A stretch of 64,000 bases of DNA. Source: CAZXSK01 sp964642855 (lineage in GTDB: Bacteria; Planctomycetota; Phycisphaerae; SM23-33). The first letter of the stretch is position 1. Each line of letters begins with the position of its first letter. The DNA lies in contig CAZXSK010000007.1 of the NCBI GenBank assembly GCA_964642855.1, positions 1 to 64,000 on the forward strand, written 5' to 3'. A model generated the notes under the pieces. That model saw nothing but the letters and a program-made list of their open reading frames with translations. It was not told where the DNA came from and did no database searches. The translations under genes and the position numbers were made by a program. Below, in pieces: positions 43,089 to 50,578 of the stretch.

Positions 43089-43421
43089 ATGAAGAACACC
43101 GGCGAAGGCGCGCTGCTGAGGATCTTCCTGGGCGAATCGGACAAGATCGATGGCCGGTGTGCTTACGAACACGTTGTCCTTACGGCGCGTCGGATGGGTC
43201 TGGCGGGGGCAACGGTCCTGCGAGGCATGATGGGTTTCGGGGCGGATTCACACCTGCATTCCTCGAAAGTGCTCCGGCTTTCGGAGGATCTGCCCGTCGT
43301 GGTGGAAGTCGTGGACACCCAGGAGAACGTCGAGAAGCTGCTGGCCGAACTGGACGAGCATCTCGGAGAGGCGATGATTACCTCCGAGCCGGTCCGCGTG
43401 ATCCGCTACCGGCCGACCTGA
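43089..43421 (+). CDS. DUF190 family protein
   Basis: A 110-residue DUF190 protein with a PII-like ferredoxin fold: LRIFLGESDKIDGRCAYEHV (10-29), GLAGATVLRGMMGFGADSHLH (in order near 37-57) and VVEVVDTQENVEKLL. It is commonly fused to or adjacent to crcB, and probably modulates fluoride export or senses a ligand, but this is not proven. Its last 16 bases overlap the 3' end of the opposite-strand gene. Confidence 0.92.
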   Translation: MKNTGEGALLRIFLGESDKIDGRCAYEHVVLTARRMGLAGATVLRGMMGFGADSHLHSSKVLRLSEDLPVVVEVVDTQENVEKLLAELDEHLGEAMITSEPVRVIRYRPT

Positions 43422-46048
43422 TCGCTTTCTCCGACCAGCTGGTCCTCCATCGCCCTGCCAATGACCGATGCCCGCACGCGGATCATTTCCATCCGCAGGG
43501 CCTGATCTTCGCTGATCTCGAACACGCTGGGCTTGATAAGCCGATCGGATAGAAAACGCACCCAATTCAGCTGCGAGATCGTCTCTCTGCGACGGCCCAG
43601 GATGCTGTACATCTCGGCAAGCTGAAGGTTCAGCTGGATGCTGTTGGGGTTGCGCTCCAGCGCCTTTTCGAAACCTTCCGGCAGGACGGGGCGGCGTTTG
43701 CTTTCTCTGGTCTGCAGGAGCGCAGCCTGCTGCCAGGCCTCGAAGGCAGCCGACTCGTCTCCGATCCGCCAGGCAGCGTCTCCGTAGTTCAGCCATGCCT
43801 GCACGGAGCCCGGTGCGAGAGTTGTCGCGCGCTCGTACCAGCGGGTCGCGGCCTCGGGCCTCTTGCGCGCTTGCAGCACATTGGCAAGCCGAGTGACTGA
43901 CAAGGCCGTCTCGCTGCCACTGGAGATCTGTCGGCGGAGGTCCTGCTCCAACACTTCCGGGTCACCATGGACGGGGCGCGAGGTCAGCAGGAACACATCC
44001 GGGTGCCGAACGAACCAATCCGTCAGACCCAGCTGCCGCTGGTGGCTGAAATCGCCCGGATCACGTTCGACAGCCAGGGAGGCCAGTTCGCAGGCCTTCT
44101 GCAGATACGCACGTATCTGCGCTTCCTGCGGATCTGCAGCCACTCGCAGGACCGCCTTGGAAGCGTCGGCCGCCGCAAGCGCATCGAGACGGTCCGCCCG
44201 GGCATAGCGTGTGGCCAGGTCCAGGGATCTGCCCCGGTCGCCGGCTGCCTGGGCAGCCAGCAGACGGTCGGCCAGATCCGCCCTTCGCAACGCCGGCAGG
44301 AGCAGAAGCACCCCGATGGTAACAGCGACAATCGCAACGGCCATCACCCCGACATGGACCAACCAACCGAGTGTGGAAACCGGGCGATCGACAGGCTTGC
44401 CCTCTCTGCTCCGTATCTGCGCGAGCAGCGCACCGGCCAGCATCCAGATCAGCGTCGACGTAGCAGGAATCCAGAACCCGATGCTGACCATGCAGTGCAA
44501 CAACATCCCCGCCAGCCCGGCCGCCAGCGCGATCTGGCCGAACCTCGGCGAAACGGACCACCGCCCTGCCCAACCCGCTCCAGCCACCGCAACCGCAAGG
44601 ATCACCGCGGGAATCGCCGATTCGACCAGCAGCGCCGCGACCATGCCCCCCCAGTCGGAGAAGACTGCCCGCGCAAGGATCGTCGTCGCTGCGAAAACCA
44701 GCCCGACCACACACCACAACCCAGCAGACCAGTCACGAACACGCTGGACGCTCAGGTCCCCAAGGCCCCGGAACCCAGCCAGCAGGAGCGGCCAGACCGC
44801 AAGCCCTGCCAGCAGCGTCCCGCCGATCACGCCGAGTTGGGCAATCGATGCGAGTACAAAGTTGTGGGGAAGCTGGATCGCTTCCTCCGCCGCCGGCCTG
44901 CGAACTGCCAGATATGCCTTGTCAAACTCACCCAGACCCGTTCCCAGCAAGGGGTTCCCCGCTGCGATTTCCACCGAGCCGGTCCAGTAGAACCAGCGAA
45001 ACGTCATGGTCTTGCCCGGCAGGCTGTCCCTCGCAATGCCGGCGACGATCACAACACCGATCCCGGCTGCTACTGCGATCCAGGCAGCAACGACGACCTT
45101 CCTGCGATACGTGCCCAGCCGGGGGCCGAGCGTCGCCACAGCCAGGCCAAGTCCTGCTGCCACGACCGCAGCGACAACACCGCCCAAGCTCCGGGTGAGC
45201 ACAAGGACCACCGACGCTGCCAGCGGGAAGATCGCCAGGGCGCAGGAGATGAAGGTGGGCAGGTGAAGCTCCCCCGCAGCCATGTTCTTGTGGTCCGTCT
45301 CTCGTCGTTGCATGGCCCCGATCAGGGAAGAGAGAAACACCGCCCACGCAGCTGCGGCCAGGCCGATCAGGCCGCAGGCAAATACATTTGCCAGCGAGAA
45401 GAATCCCGAGGGAGTGAGGTCCCGGACGCGCATCTCCAGCAGCCTGGTCTCCGGGCTTGGGTCCTTTGGACCCATCGACTCGAAAAATGCGATCCGCTCG
45501 GGAATATCGACAGCCAGCTGCCAGATGCCCTTGGCTGCCAGCGATGCTGCGAGTCCCGCCAGGACGGCTAGCAGAAGTCTCAGGCGGTCGTGGCGGCCAA
45601 ACAACTGGGCGCACGCCCAGCCAGCTGTCACGAGCGACATCTGCTCGTACCACATGCACAACGAGCCGCGAACATCCCCCGCTTTCACCAGCGAGCCGAC
45701 AAGCGACAGGCCCGCCAACACTCCGATAGCCGGCAGCAGCCACGCCGCGCGAAGTCGCCGCCTCTGGAGCGATTCCGCAAGGACAGTCAACCCGCTTAGC
45801 CCTGCCAGAATCGTCGCAAATGTCAGCCGGGCCAGCTCGCCGCGGTCGGCGACTGGCACGTATCCCGTCGTCTCGAAGGAAGACCATGACGAGGCGAAGT
45901 CAAACAGCGAAGGCCGAAACGGCATCTCACCGAGAAAAACGCGGGAGACCAACACGCAAAGCATGCCGAAGGCGGCAAGCGTGCCAAGACGGCTGCCCCA
46001 CCGTGAAACATCCGAATCCTGCTGCGGGATAGGTGGATCTGCCGTCAT
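43406..46048 (-). CDS. O-antigen ligase-like polytopic membrane protein with C-terminal TPR region
   Basis: An 880-residue protein. Residues about 20-590 are multispan membrane with the Wzy_C/WaaL-type region (GNPLLGTGLGEFDKAYL, then LPHNFVLASIAQLGVIGG, containing the conserved Arg/His-Asn features of O-antigen ligases). Residues about 610-850 are soluble tetratricopeptide-like repeats (ATRWYERATTLAPGSVQAWL, ALERNPNSIQLNLQLAEMY). Such fusions are seen in planctomycetes for lipid-linked glycan transfer. Its start overlaps the WecA-like gene stop by 4 bases, so the two probably act on the same glycan. Confidence 0.82.
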   Translation of the reverse strand: MTADPPIPQQDSDVSRWGSRLGTLAAFGMLCVLVSRVFLGEMPFRPSLFDFASSWSSFETTGYVPVADRGELARLTFATILAGLSGLTVLAESLQRRRLRAAWLLPAIGVLAGLSLVGSLVKAGDVRGSLCMWYEQMSLVTAGWACAQLFGRHDRLRLLLAVLAGLAASLAAKGIWQLAVDIPERIAFFESMGPKDPSPETRLLEMRVRDLTPSGFFSLANVFACGLIGLAAAAWAVFLSSLIGAMQRRETDHKNMAAGELHLPTFISCALAIFPLAASVVLVLTRSLGGVVAAVVAAGLGLAVATLGPRLGTYRRKVVVAAWIAVAAGIGVVIVAGIARDSLPGKTMTFRWFYWTGSVEIAAGNPLLGTGLGEFDKAYLAVRRPAAEEAIQLPHNFVLASIAQLGVIGGTLLAGLAVWPLLLAGFRGLGDLSVQRVRDWSAGLWCVVGLVFAATTILARAVFSDWGGMVAALLVESAIPAVILAVAVAGAGWAGRWSVSPRFGQIALAAGLAGMLLHCMVSIGFWIPATSTLIWMLAGALLAQIRSREGKPVDRPVSTLGWLVHVGVMAVAIVAVTIGVLLLLPALRRADLADRLLAAQAAGDRGRSLDLATRYARADRLDALAAADASKAVLRVAADPQEAQIRAYLQKACELASLAVERDPGDFSHQRQLGLTDWFVRHPDVFLLTSRPVHGDPEVLEQDLRRQISSGSETALSVTRLANVLQARKRPEAATRWYERATTLAPGSVQAWLNYGDAAWRIGDESAAFEAWQQAALLQTRESKRRPVLPEGFEKALERNPNSIQLNLQLAEMYSILGRRRETISQLNWVRFLSDRLIKPSVFEISEDQALRMEMIRVRASVIGRAMEDQLVGESDQVGR

Positions 46049-47139
46049 GGCTTCCTGGTCGACGCTGAAGATTCAAGCAGTGCGATCACCATCACGATGG
46101 CAGCGGTCTGCAGGAATACCAACGCCGCTGCGAACGAGTCCTGAACCCTTGGAAGAAGAACCGCTCCAACAGCCGTGGCTGCTGTGCAAAGATAGATCGT
46201 CAACACCGCCGTCCGAACACTCATACCCCTGGCGACAAGCCGATGGCTGAAATGCCTTCGATCGCCGATCATGGGGTTCCTGCCCTCGCGAATCCGGATC
46301 GTCATTACGCTGGCCGTGTCGTAGATCGGTACAGCAAGGAGGACAAGCGGCACGAAGATGCCGTACGCATAGTACGTCTCGCCCGGCCCGACGTAGGTCG
46401 CCAGCGTACTGACGACCGCCAGCAGGTAGCCCACCACAAGCGATCCCGCATCGCCCAGGAACTGTCTTGCCGGCGGGAAATTCGTCGGCAGGAACCCCAG
46501 CAGCGACCCCAGAATCACGCACAGCCAACCCATCAGGAAGACCTGCTGCAGATGGGCCGTCGCACCGATCAGCGCCGCGATACAGATGGCCGAGACCCCC
46601 GTAGCCAAGCCATCCATGTTGTCCAGGAAGTTTACCGAATTGGTGATCGCGACGATCCATATCACGGTAAGCACCACCGACACCACCGGTCCGGCCACGG
46701 TGAGCACCTCCAGACCACACGCGAGCGTCGCCCAAAGTGCGACGGCGATCTGCACGACGAGCTTGACCCAGGGCCCCAGGGGCCTGCGATCATCGATGAT
46801 GCCCATCACGTGCAACACCAGCGCACCGACGAGCAGCCCCAGGACTCGCATCGCATGGCCCGACGCCCCTACGATCTGGGTGGCAAGCTCCTGCGGCACC
46901 CAACCGGGGACCCCCAGCCTCGCCCATTCGGACGCAACCGCCAGGCAGCCGAGCGTCGGAAGTAGAATCGCTGTGAACACAGCCGATCCGCCGAGCAAAG
47001 GCGTGGGTCTGGCGTGGGCCTTGTGACGCTGGGGGTAGTCCAGCACGCCGAACCGGCGGGCAGCCCACTGCGAAACGGGCGTCAGGAGCAGGGAAAGCAC
47101 GAACGACACACAGATCGCAGCGAGCATCATCCAGGTCAT
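46045..47139 (-). CDS. WecA/TagO-like undecaprenyl-phosphate sugar-phosphate transferase
   Basis: A 364-residue MraY/WecA-family integral membrane enzyme that starts a polysaccharide by linking a sugar-1-phosphate to undecaprenyl phosphate. It has the motifs MGIIDDRRPLGPWVKL, NSVNFLDNMDGLATGVSA (Asp cluster for Mg2+), ARQFLGDAGSLVVGYLL and GDRRHFSHRLVARGMS, the last being typical of WecA rather than MraY. The acceptor sugar is unknown. It is coupled by 4-base overlaps to DUF4416 upstream and the O-antigen ligase-like gene downstream. Confidence 0.92.
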   Translation of the reverse strand: MTWMMLAAICVSFVLSLLLTPVSQWAARRFGVLDYPQRHKAHARPTPLLGGSAVFTAILLPTLGCLAVASEWARLGVPGWVPQELATQIVGASGHAMRVLGLLVGALVLHVMGIIDDRRPLGPWVKLVVQIAVALWATLACGLEVLTVAGPVVSVVLTVIWIVAITNSVNFLDNMDGLATGVSAICIAALIGATAHLQQVFLMGWLCVILGSLLGFLPTNFPPARQFLGDAGSLVVGYLLAVVSTLATYVGPGETYYAYGIFVPLVLLAVPIYDTASVMTIRIREGRNPMIGDRRHFSHRLVARGMSVRTAVLTIYLCTAATAVGAVLLPRVQDSFAAALVFLQTAAIVMVIALLESSASTRKP

Positions 47140-47699
47140 CCGCCAGCCTCCATTCTCGGTGCGACTTCTTTGCGAAGACTCTCACGCACGTTGGAGAAAA
47201 ATGGGAAATAGCGCCCCGAGGCGTAATCGGGGAAGGTTGCGGGCAGGGCTTGCCAGCGTTTCTCGCGGTACAGCAGCGTGACCTCCGCGTACACGCCGTC
47301 GCGGAGATACACACGATGGGCAAAGTTCTTCATGCTCGCCAGAACCAGCTTGGCCAGTTCCACGTACCCCGGGTCCAGGTTCACCGGCCTCGGCGGGCCA
47401 TCGGGACTCTCAGCCGCCAGACGACGCTCGATCTCGTTGGTCGCCCGTTTGATCTCCGCCAGCCGACCGGGATCCCCCAGCCCGGTGAAAGATATGAACT
47501 GTCTCCAGAGGTCCGGCCCCATCTGGTCGCGGTAGTAGTCGGTGAAATCAAAAGCAATGACCTCGGACACCGACTCGACAGGCCCAAGCACACGGGAGAC
47601 CTCTTGAGCGCAACGTGTAAGCAGATCGCGCCGCGCAGAGAGCATGCCGCAGATGTACTTCACGTCGGGCGGTGAACCGATCTCTGCCATCGCGGGCAT
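47136..47699 (-). CDS. DUF4416 family protein
   Basis: A 187-residue member of DUF4416. It carries the family pattern VKYICGMLSARRDLL, SEVIAFDFTDYYRDQMG, EIKRATNEIERRL, RPVNLDPGYVELAKLVLAS and NFAHRVYLRDGVYAEVTLLY. The biochemical role is unknown. ATG 47699 fits the family N-terminus although the ribosome site is poor; a second ATG is three codons on. It is the first gene of a three-gene glycan operon here and is divergent from serS. Confidence 0.83.
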   Translation of the reverse strand: MPAMAEIGSPPDVKYICGMLSARRDLLTRCAQEVSRVLGPVESVSEVIAFDFTDYYRDQMGPDLWRQFISFTGLGDPGRLAEIKRATNEIERRLAAESPDGPPRPVNLDPGYVELAKLVLASMKNFAHRVYLRDGVYAEVTLLYREKRWQALPATFPDYASGRYFPFFSNVRESLRKEVAPRMEAGG

Positions 47700-47819
47700 T
47701 GTCTCGCGACGAACCGGCGAATGCAACGGAGCGACTGAGGTGAAGATTCGGACATAACCAGCCAAACACTCTGCCGCGTAAGCTGTTTGCATCGGGTGGC
47801 GGGCCGGTGGCCTGCCCTG

Positions 47820-47825
47820 TATAAT
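47820..47825 (+). promoter_or_regulatory. -10 element of serS
   Basis: TATAAT preceded directly by TG, 38 bases before the serS ATG. Confidence 0.45.
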
Positions 47826-47863
47826 CCCCTGCTTCACCAACCAAACGCTTACGGACCAACGCC

Positions 47864-49138
47864 ATGATCGACATCAAACTCATCCGCGAGAACCCCGACC
47901 GCTACATCCAGGCCGCTGAACGGAAGAATTTCAGCGTCGACATCCACGAGCTCCTGGAGATCGACGCGAAGCTTCTGGATGCCGAGCGAGAACTCCAGGA
48001 GGTCCGCACCCAGCAGAACAAGGCGGGCAAGGAAATCGCCCAACTCGAGGGAGACCAGAAGAAACAGGCCATCGAGCAGATGGGTAAACTCAAGGCAAGA
48101 GCAAAGGAAGTCGCAGATGCAGCTGCCGACCTCCAGCCTCGTTTCCGCGAGTTGATGTACCTCGTCCCCCAGCCGCCGGACGAGGGTGTGCCCGTGGGCA
48201 AAGACGATACCGAAAACGTCGAGATCCGCACGGAGGGCGAGGTTCGGCAGTTCGACTTCGAGCCCAGGGACCACGTCGAACTCGGCGAGTCGCTGGACAT
48301 CATCGACATCCCGCGCGGGGTCAAACTGGCCGGCTCCCGGAACTACTCCCTGAAGGGCGCCGGGGCACAGCTTCACTATGCGATTCTCCGCCTGGCCGTT
48401 GACCAGATGGTGGCCAAGGGCTACACGCTGCTCAATATCCCGGTGCTGGTCAACGAAGACGTGATGTACGGCACGGGCTATTTCCCGGTCGGCCGGGATG
48501 AAGCGTATCTCTGCGAGCGGGACAACCAGGCACTGGTGGGCACGGCTGAAGTGTCGGTAACCGCCTACCACATGGACGAGATCCTCGACGAGTCGGAGCT
48601 GCCCAGGAAGTACGTCGCGATGTCCACGTGTTTCCGTCGCGAAGCGGGAGCTGCGGGCAAAGACACGCGAGGCCTGTATCGCATTCATTACTTCGACAAG
48701 GTCGAGCAGGTCATCGTCTGTCGCAACGACCAGGAGCTGTCTCGCGCCTATCACGAGGAAATCCTCCGCAACGCCGAAGACGTGCTCAAGGCGCTCGAGC
48801 TTCCCTACCGGGTGGTAAACGTCTGCACCGGCGATCTGGGCATGGGCCAGGCCCAGAAGTACGACCTGGAAACCTGGATGCCCTCCCGCGAGAGCTTCAG
48901 CGAGACGCATTCGGCCAGCCGGTTCTATGAATTCCAGGCCAGGCGGTTGAACCTGAGATACCGCGACGAGGACAGCAAGGTTCACTTCTGTCACACGCTG
49001 AACAACACGGTGATCGCCAGCCCCCGAATCCTGATTCCGATCCTGGAGAACCATCAGAACGCGGACGGATCCGTGACGATCCCCAAAGCGCTCAGGCCCT
49101 ACATGCAGGGGGTGGAACGGATCGAGCCGCCTTGCTGA
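47864..49138 (+). CDS. serS: seryl-tRNA synthetase
   Basis: A 424-residue class II synthetase charging tRNA-Ser. The N-terminal coiled-coil arm (about 30-105) binds the tRNA long arm. Motif 2 is CFRREAGAAGKDTRGLYRIH (about 257-276), with TAEV for serine. Motif 3 is HTLNNTVIASPRILIPILEN (about 376-395), which differs from the common HTLNGSGLAVGRTLVA but keeps the catalytic Arg. It is the only gene on this transcript before the aro leader. Confidence 0.96.
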   Translation: MIDIKLIRENPDRYIQAAERKNFSVDIHELLEIDAKLLDAERELQEVRTQQNKAGKEIAQLEGDQKKQAIEQMGKLKARAKEVADAAADLQPRFRELMYLVPQPPDEGVPVGKDDTENVEIRTEGEVRQFDFEPRDHVELGESLDIIDIPRGVKLAGSRNYSLKGAGAQLHYAILRLAVDQMVAKGYTLLNIPVLVNEDVMYGTGYFPVGRDEAYLCERDNQALVGTAEVSVTAYHMDEILDESELPRKYVAMSTCFRREAGAAGKDTRGLYRIHYFDKVEQVIVCRNDQELSRAYHEEILRNAEDVLKALELPYRVVNVCTGDLGMGQAQKYDLETWMPSRESFSETHSASRFYEFQARRLNLRYRDEDSKVHFCHTLNNTVIASPRILIPILENHQNADGSVTIPKALRPYMQGVERIEPPC

Positions 49139-49209
49139 CCGGCACATCGCTGCAGCCGAGAGCAAAGATTTAGATTCGGTTGGGGGCTTTCAGGCTGGCG
49201 CCATGGCGG

Positions 49210-49215
49210 TATAAT
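49210..49215 (+). promoter_or_regulatory. -10 element of the aro leader/aroF unit
   Basis: TATAAT 48 bases before a small leader ORF. The -35 region is poor (TTTCAG with a 16-base spacer). Confidence 0.5.
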
Positions 49216-49263
49216 GCAGACGTGCAGCGGCTCATGTTCTGGGCGCTGGACGGGTAAACAGCC

Positions 49264-49404
49264 ATGACGAACGTTCCAGACATTCCGGAGGTTCTGTGGG
49301 AGAGCGCCGCGACAACGCGGACGGACTCTCCCCGGCCGTTTGCCGTCGCCCGCAACTTCGTGGCGGGCTACTTCTCTTATGCGCTGAGCTGGCGGGCCTG
49401 GTAA
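49264..49404 (+). CDS. candidate aromatic-rich leader peptide upstream of aroF
   Basis: A 46-codon frame beginning ATG and ending TAA, 102 bases before the DAHP synthase gene and downstream of a good -10. Its last 17 residues are RNFVAGYFSYALSWRAW; from residue 26 to the end 7 of 21 residues are aromatic (3 Phe, 2 Tyr, 2 Trp). The two final Trp codons and stop lie in a 5-bp hairpin (GGCCT/AGGCC, 49395-49408). A second hairpin (GG..CCCC/GGGG..CC) followed by TTTT lies at 49448-49475. This is the architecture of a ribosome-dependent attenuator, but no mutually exclusive antiterminator could be confirmed by eye. Confidence 0.45.
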   Translation: MTNVPDIPEVLWESAATTRTDSPRPFAVARNFVAGYFSYALSWRAW

Positions 49405-49447
49405 GGCCTACGATTTCACCCCAGCCAGCGTCCCGCCGATCTATCCC

Positions 49448-49475
49448 GGATGCCCCGTGGCTTGGGGAACCTTTT
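49448..49475 (+). terminator. possible attenuator terminator before aroF
   Basis: A GC stem of 4 plus 2 pairs with a small internal loop, followed by TTTT, 31 bases upstream of the aroF ATG. Confidence 0.35.
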
Positions 49476-49506
49476 CAGAGCACGTACACCGATAGGGAGA
49501 ACACCG

Positions 49507-50526
49507 ATGATTGTCGTCATGAAACCGGGATCCTCGCAGGAGCAGATCCAGCACGTCGTCGAGCTGGTCAACGACTATGGCCTGAAGGAGCACGTCATCT
49601 ACGGCACGGACCGGACCGTGGTCGCCTGCCTGGGTGACAAGCGGGCCGTCGACAAGGGAGCCATCGAGAACGCACCGGGAGTCGACCGGATCGTCCCGAT
49701 CCTGGCCCCATACAAGATGGCCTCCACCGAGGTCAAGCAGGAGAAGTCCGAAATCCGTGTCGGGCCTGCGCAGTTCCCCTTCGGCGGAACGAAGATCGGC
49801 GTCATCGCCGGGCCGTGTGCGGTAGAAAGCAGGGATCAGCTCTTGCGGACCGCGGAAGCCGTCAAGCAGGCTGGCTGCATCGGGCTGCGGGGCGGAGCCT
49901 ACAAGCCCCGCACCAGTCCCTACAGCTTCCAGGGTCTGCGCGAGGAAGGCCTGGAGATTCTCGCCGAAGCCCGCGATACAACCGGCCTGGCGATTGTCAC
50001 CGAGGTCATCGGCACCGAGACCGTCGACCTGGTCGCAGAGTACACCGACGTCCTGCAGATCGGGGCGCGCAACATGCAGCACTATCCGCTTCTGGAAGCC
50101 GTCGGCAAGGTCGACAAGCCCGTGCTGCTCAAGCGGGGCCTCTCCAGCCAGTTGGACGAATGGCTGCTGGCTGCGGAGTACATCATTAACGCCGGCAACC
50201 CGAATGTGATTCTCTGCGAGCGGGGCATCCGGGCATACGAGGATTACGTGCGCAACACGCTGCCCCTGGCTGCAGTGCCTGAGCTCCAGCGACGGACACA
50301 CCTGCCGATCATTGTCGACCCCTCGCACGGAACCGGGCACTCGCACCTCGTCCCCGCCATGTGCCGCGCTGCGGTCGCCGCGGGGGCCGACGGGCTTATC
50401 GTGGAAGTGCACCACGACCCCGAGCATGCTCTGTCCGACGGGGCACAGTCCATCACGCCTAAATCGCTGATGGACCTGATGCCGGTTCTCGGGCGGATCT
50501 CCGAAGCAGTAGGCAGGGAGAGCTGA
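49507..50526 (+). CDS. aroF: 3-deoxy-7-phosphoheptulonate synthase (type I-beta)
   Basis: A 339-residue DAHP synthase, the first enzyme of the shikimate pathway (phosphoenolpyruvate plus erythrose 4-phosphate). An N-terminal ferredoxin-like regulatory domain (1-85, MIVVMKPGSSQEQIQHVVEL) precedes the barrel: IGVIAGPCAVESRDQ, GLRGGAYKPRTSPYSFQG, LQIGARNMQHYPLLEAVGKV, PVLLKRGLSSQLDEWLLAAE and IVDPSHGTGHSHLVP. In Thermotoga-type enzymes this domain mediates Tyr/Phe feedback. ATG 49507 follows TAGGGAG. The leader ORF upstream suggests an additional aromatic-amino-acid control. Confidence 0.95.
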   Translation: MIVVMKPGSSQEQIQHVVELVNDYGLKEHVIYGTDRTVVACLGDKRAVDKGAIENAPGVDRIVPILAPYKMASTEVKQEKSEIRVGPAQFPFGGTKIGVIAGPCAVESRDQLLRTAEAVKQAGCIGLRGGAYKPRTSPYSFQGLREEGLEILAEARDTTGLAIVTEVIGTETVDLVAEYTDVLQIGARNMQHYPLLEAVGKVDKPVLLKRGLSSQLDEWLLAAEYIINAGNPNVILCERGIRAYEDYVRNTLPLAAVPELQRRTHLPIIVDPSHGTGHSHLVPAMCRAAVAAGADGLIVEVHHDPEHALSDGAQSITPKSLMDLMPVLGRISEAVGRES

Positions 50527-50541
50527 GAAGCGAGGTTGGCA

Positions 50542-50570
50542 TTGGCGACGGACGCAGCCGAGGCTACAAT
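50542..50570 (+). promoter_or_regulatory. sigma-70 promoter of comEC, leaderless type
   Basis: TTGGCG, 17 bases, TACAAT. Only 8 bases separate the -10 from the ATG, so transcription would start at or next to the start codon. Confidence 0.55.
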
Positions 50571-50578
50571 CTCGGCCG

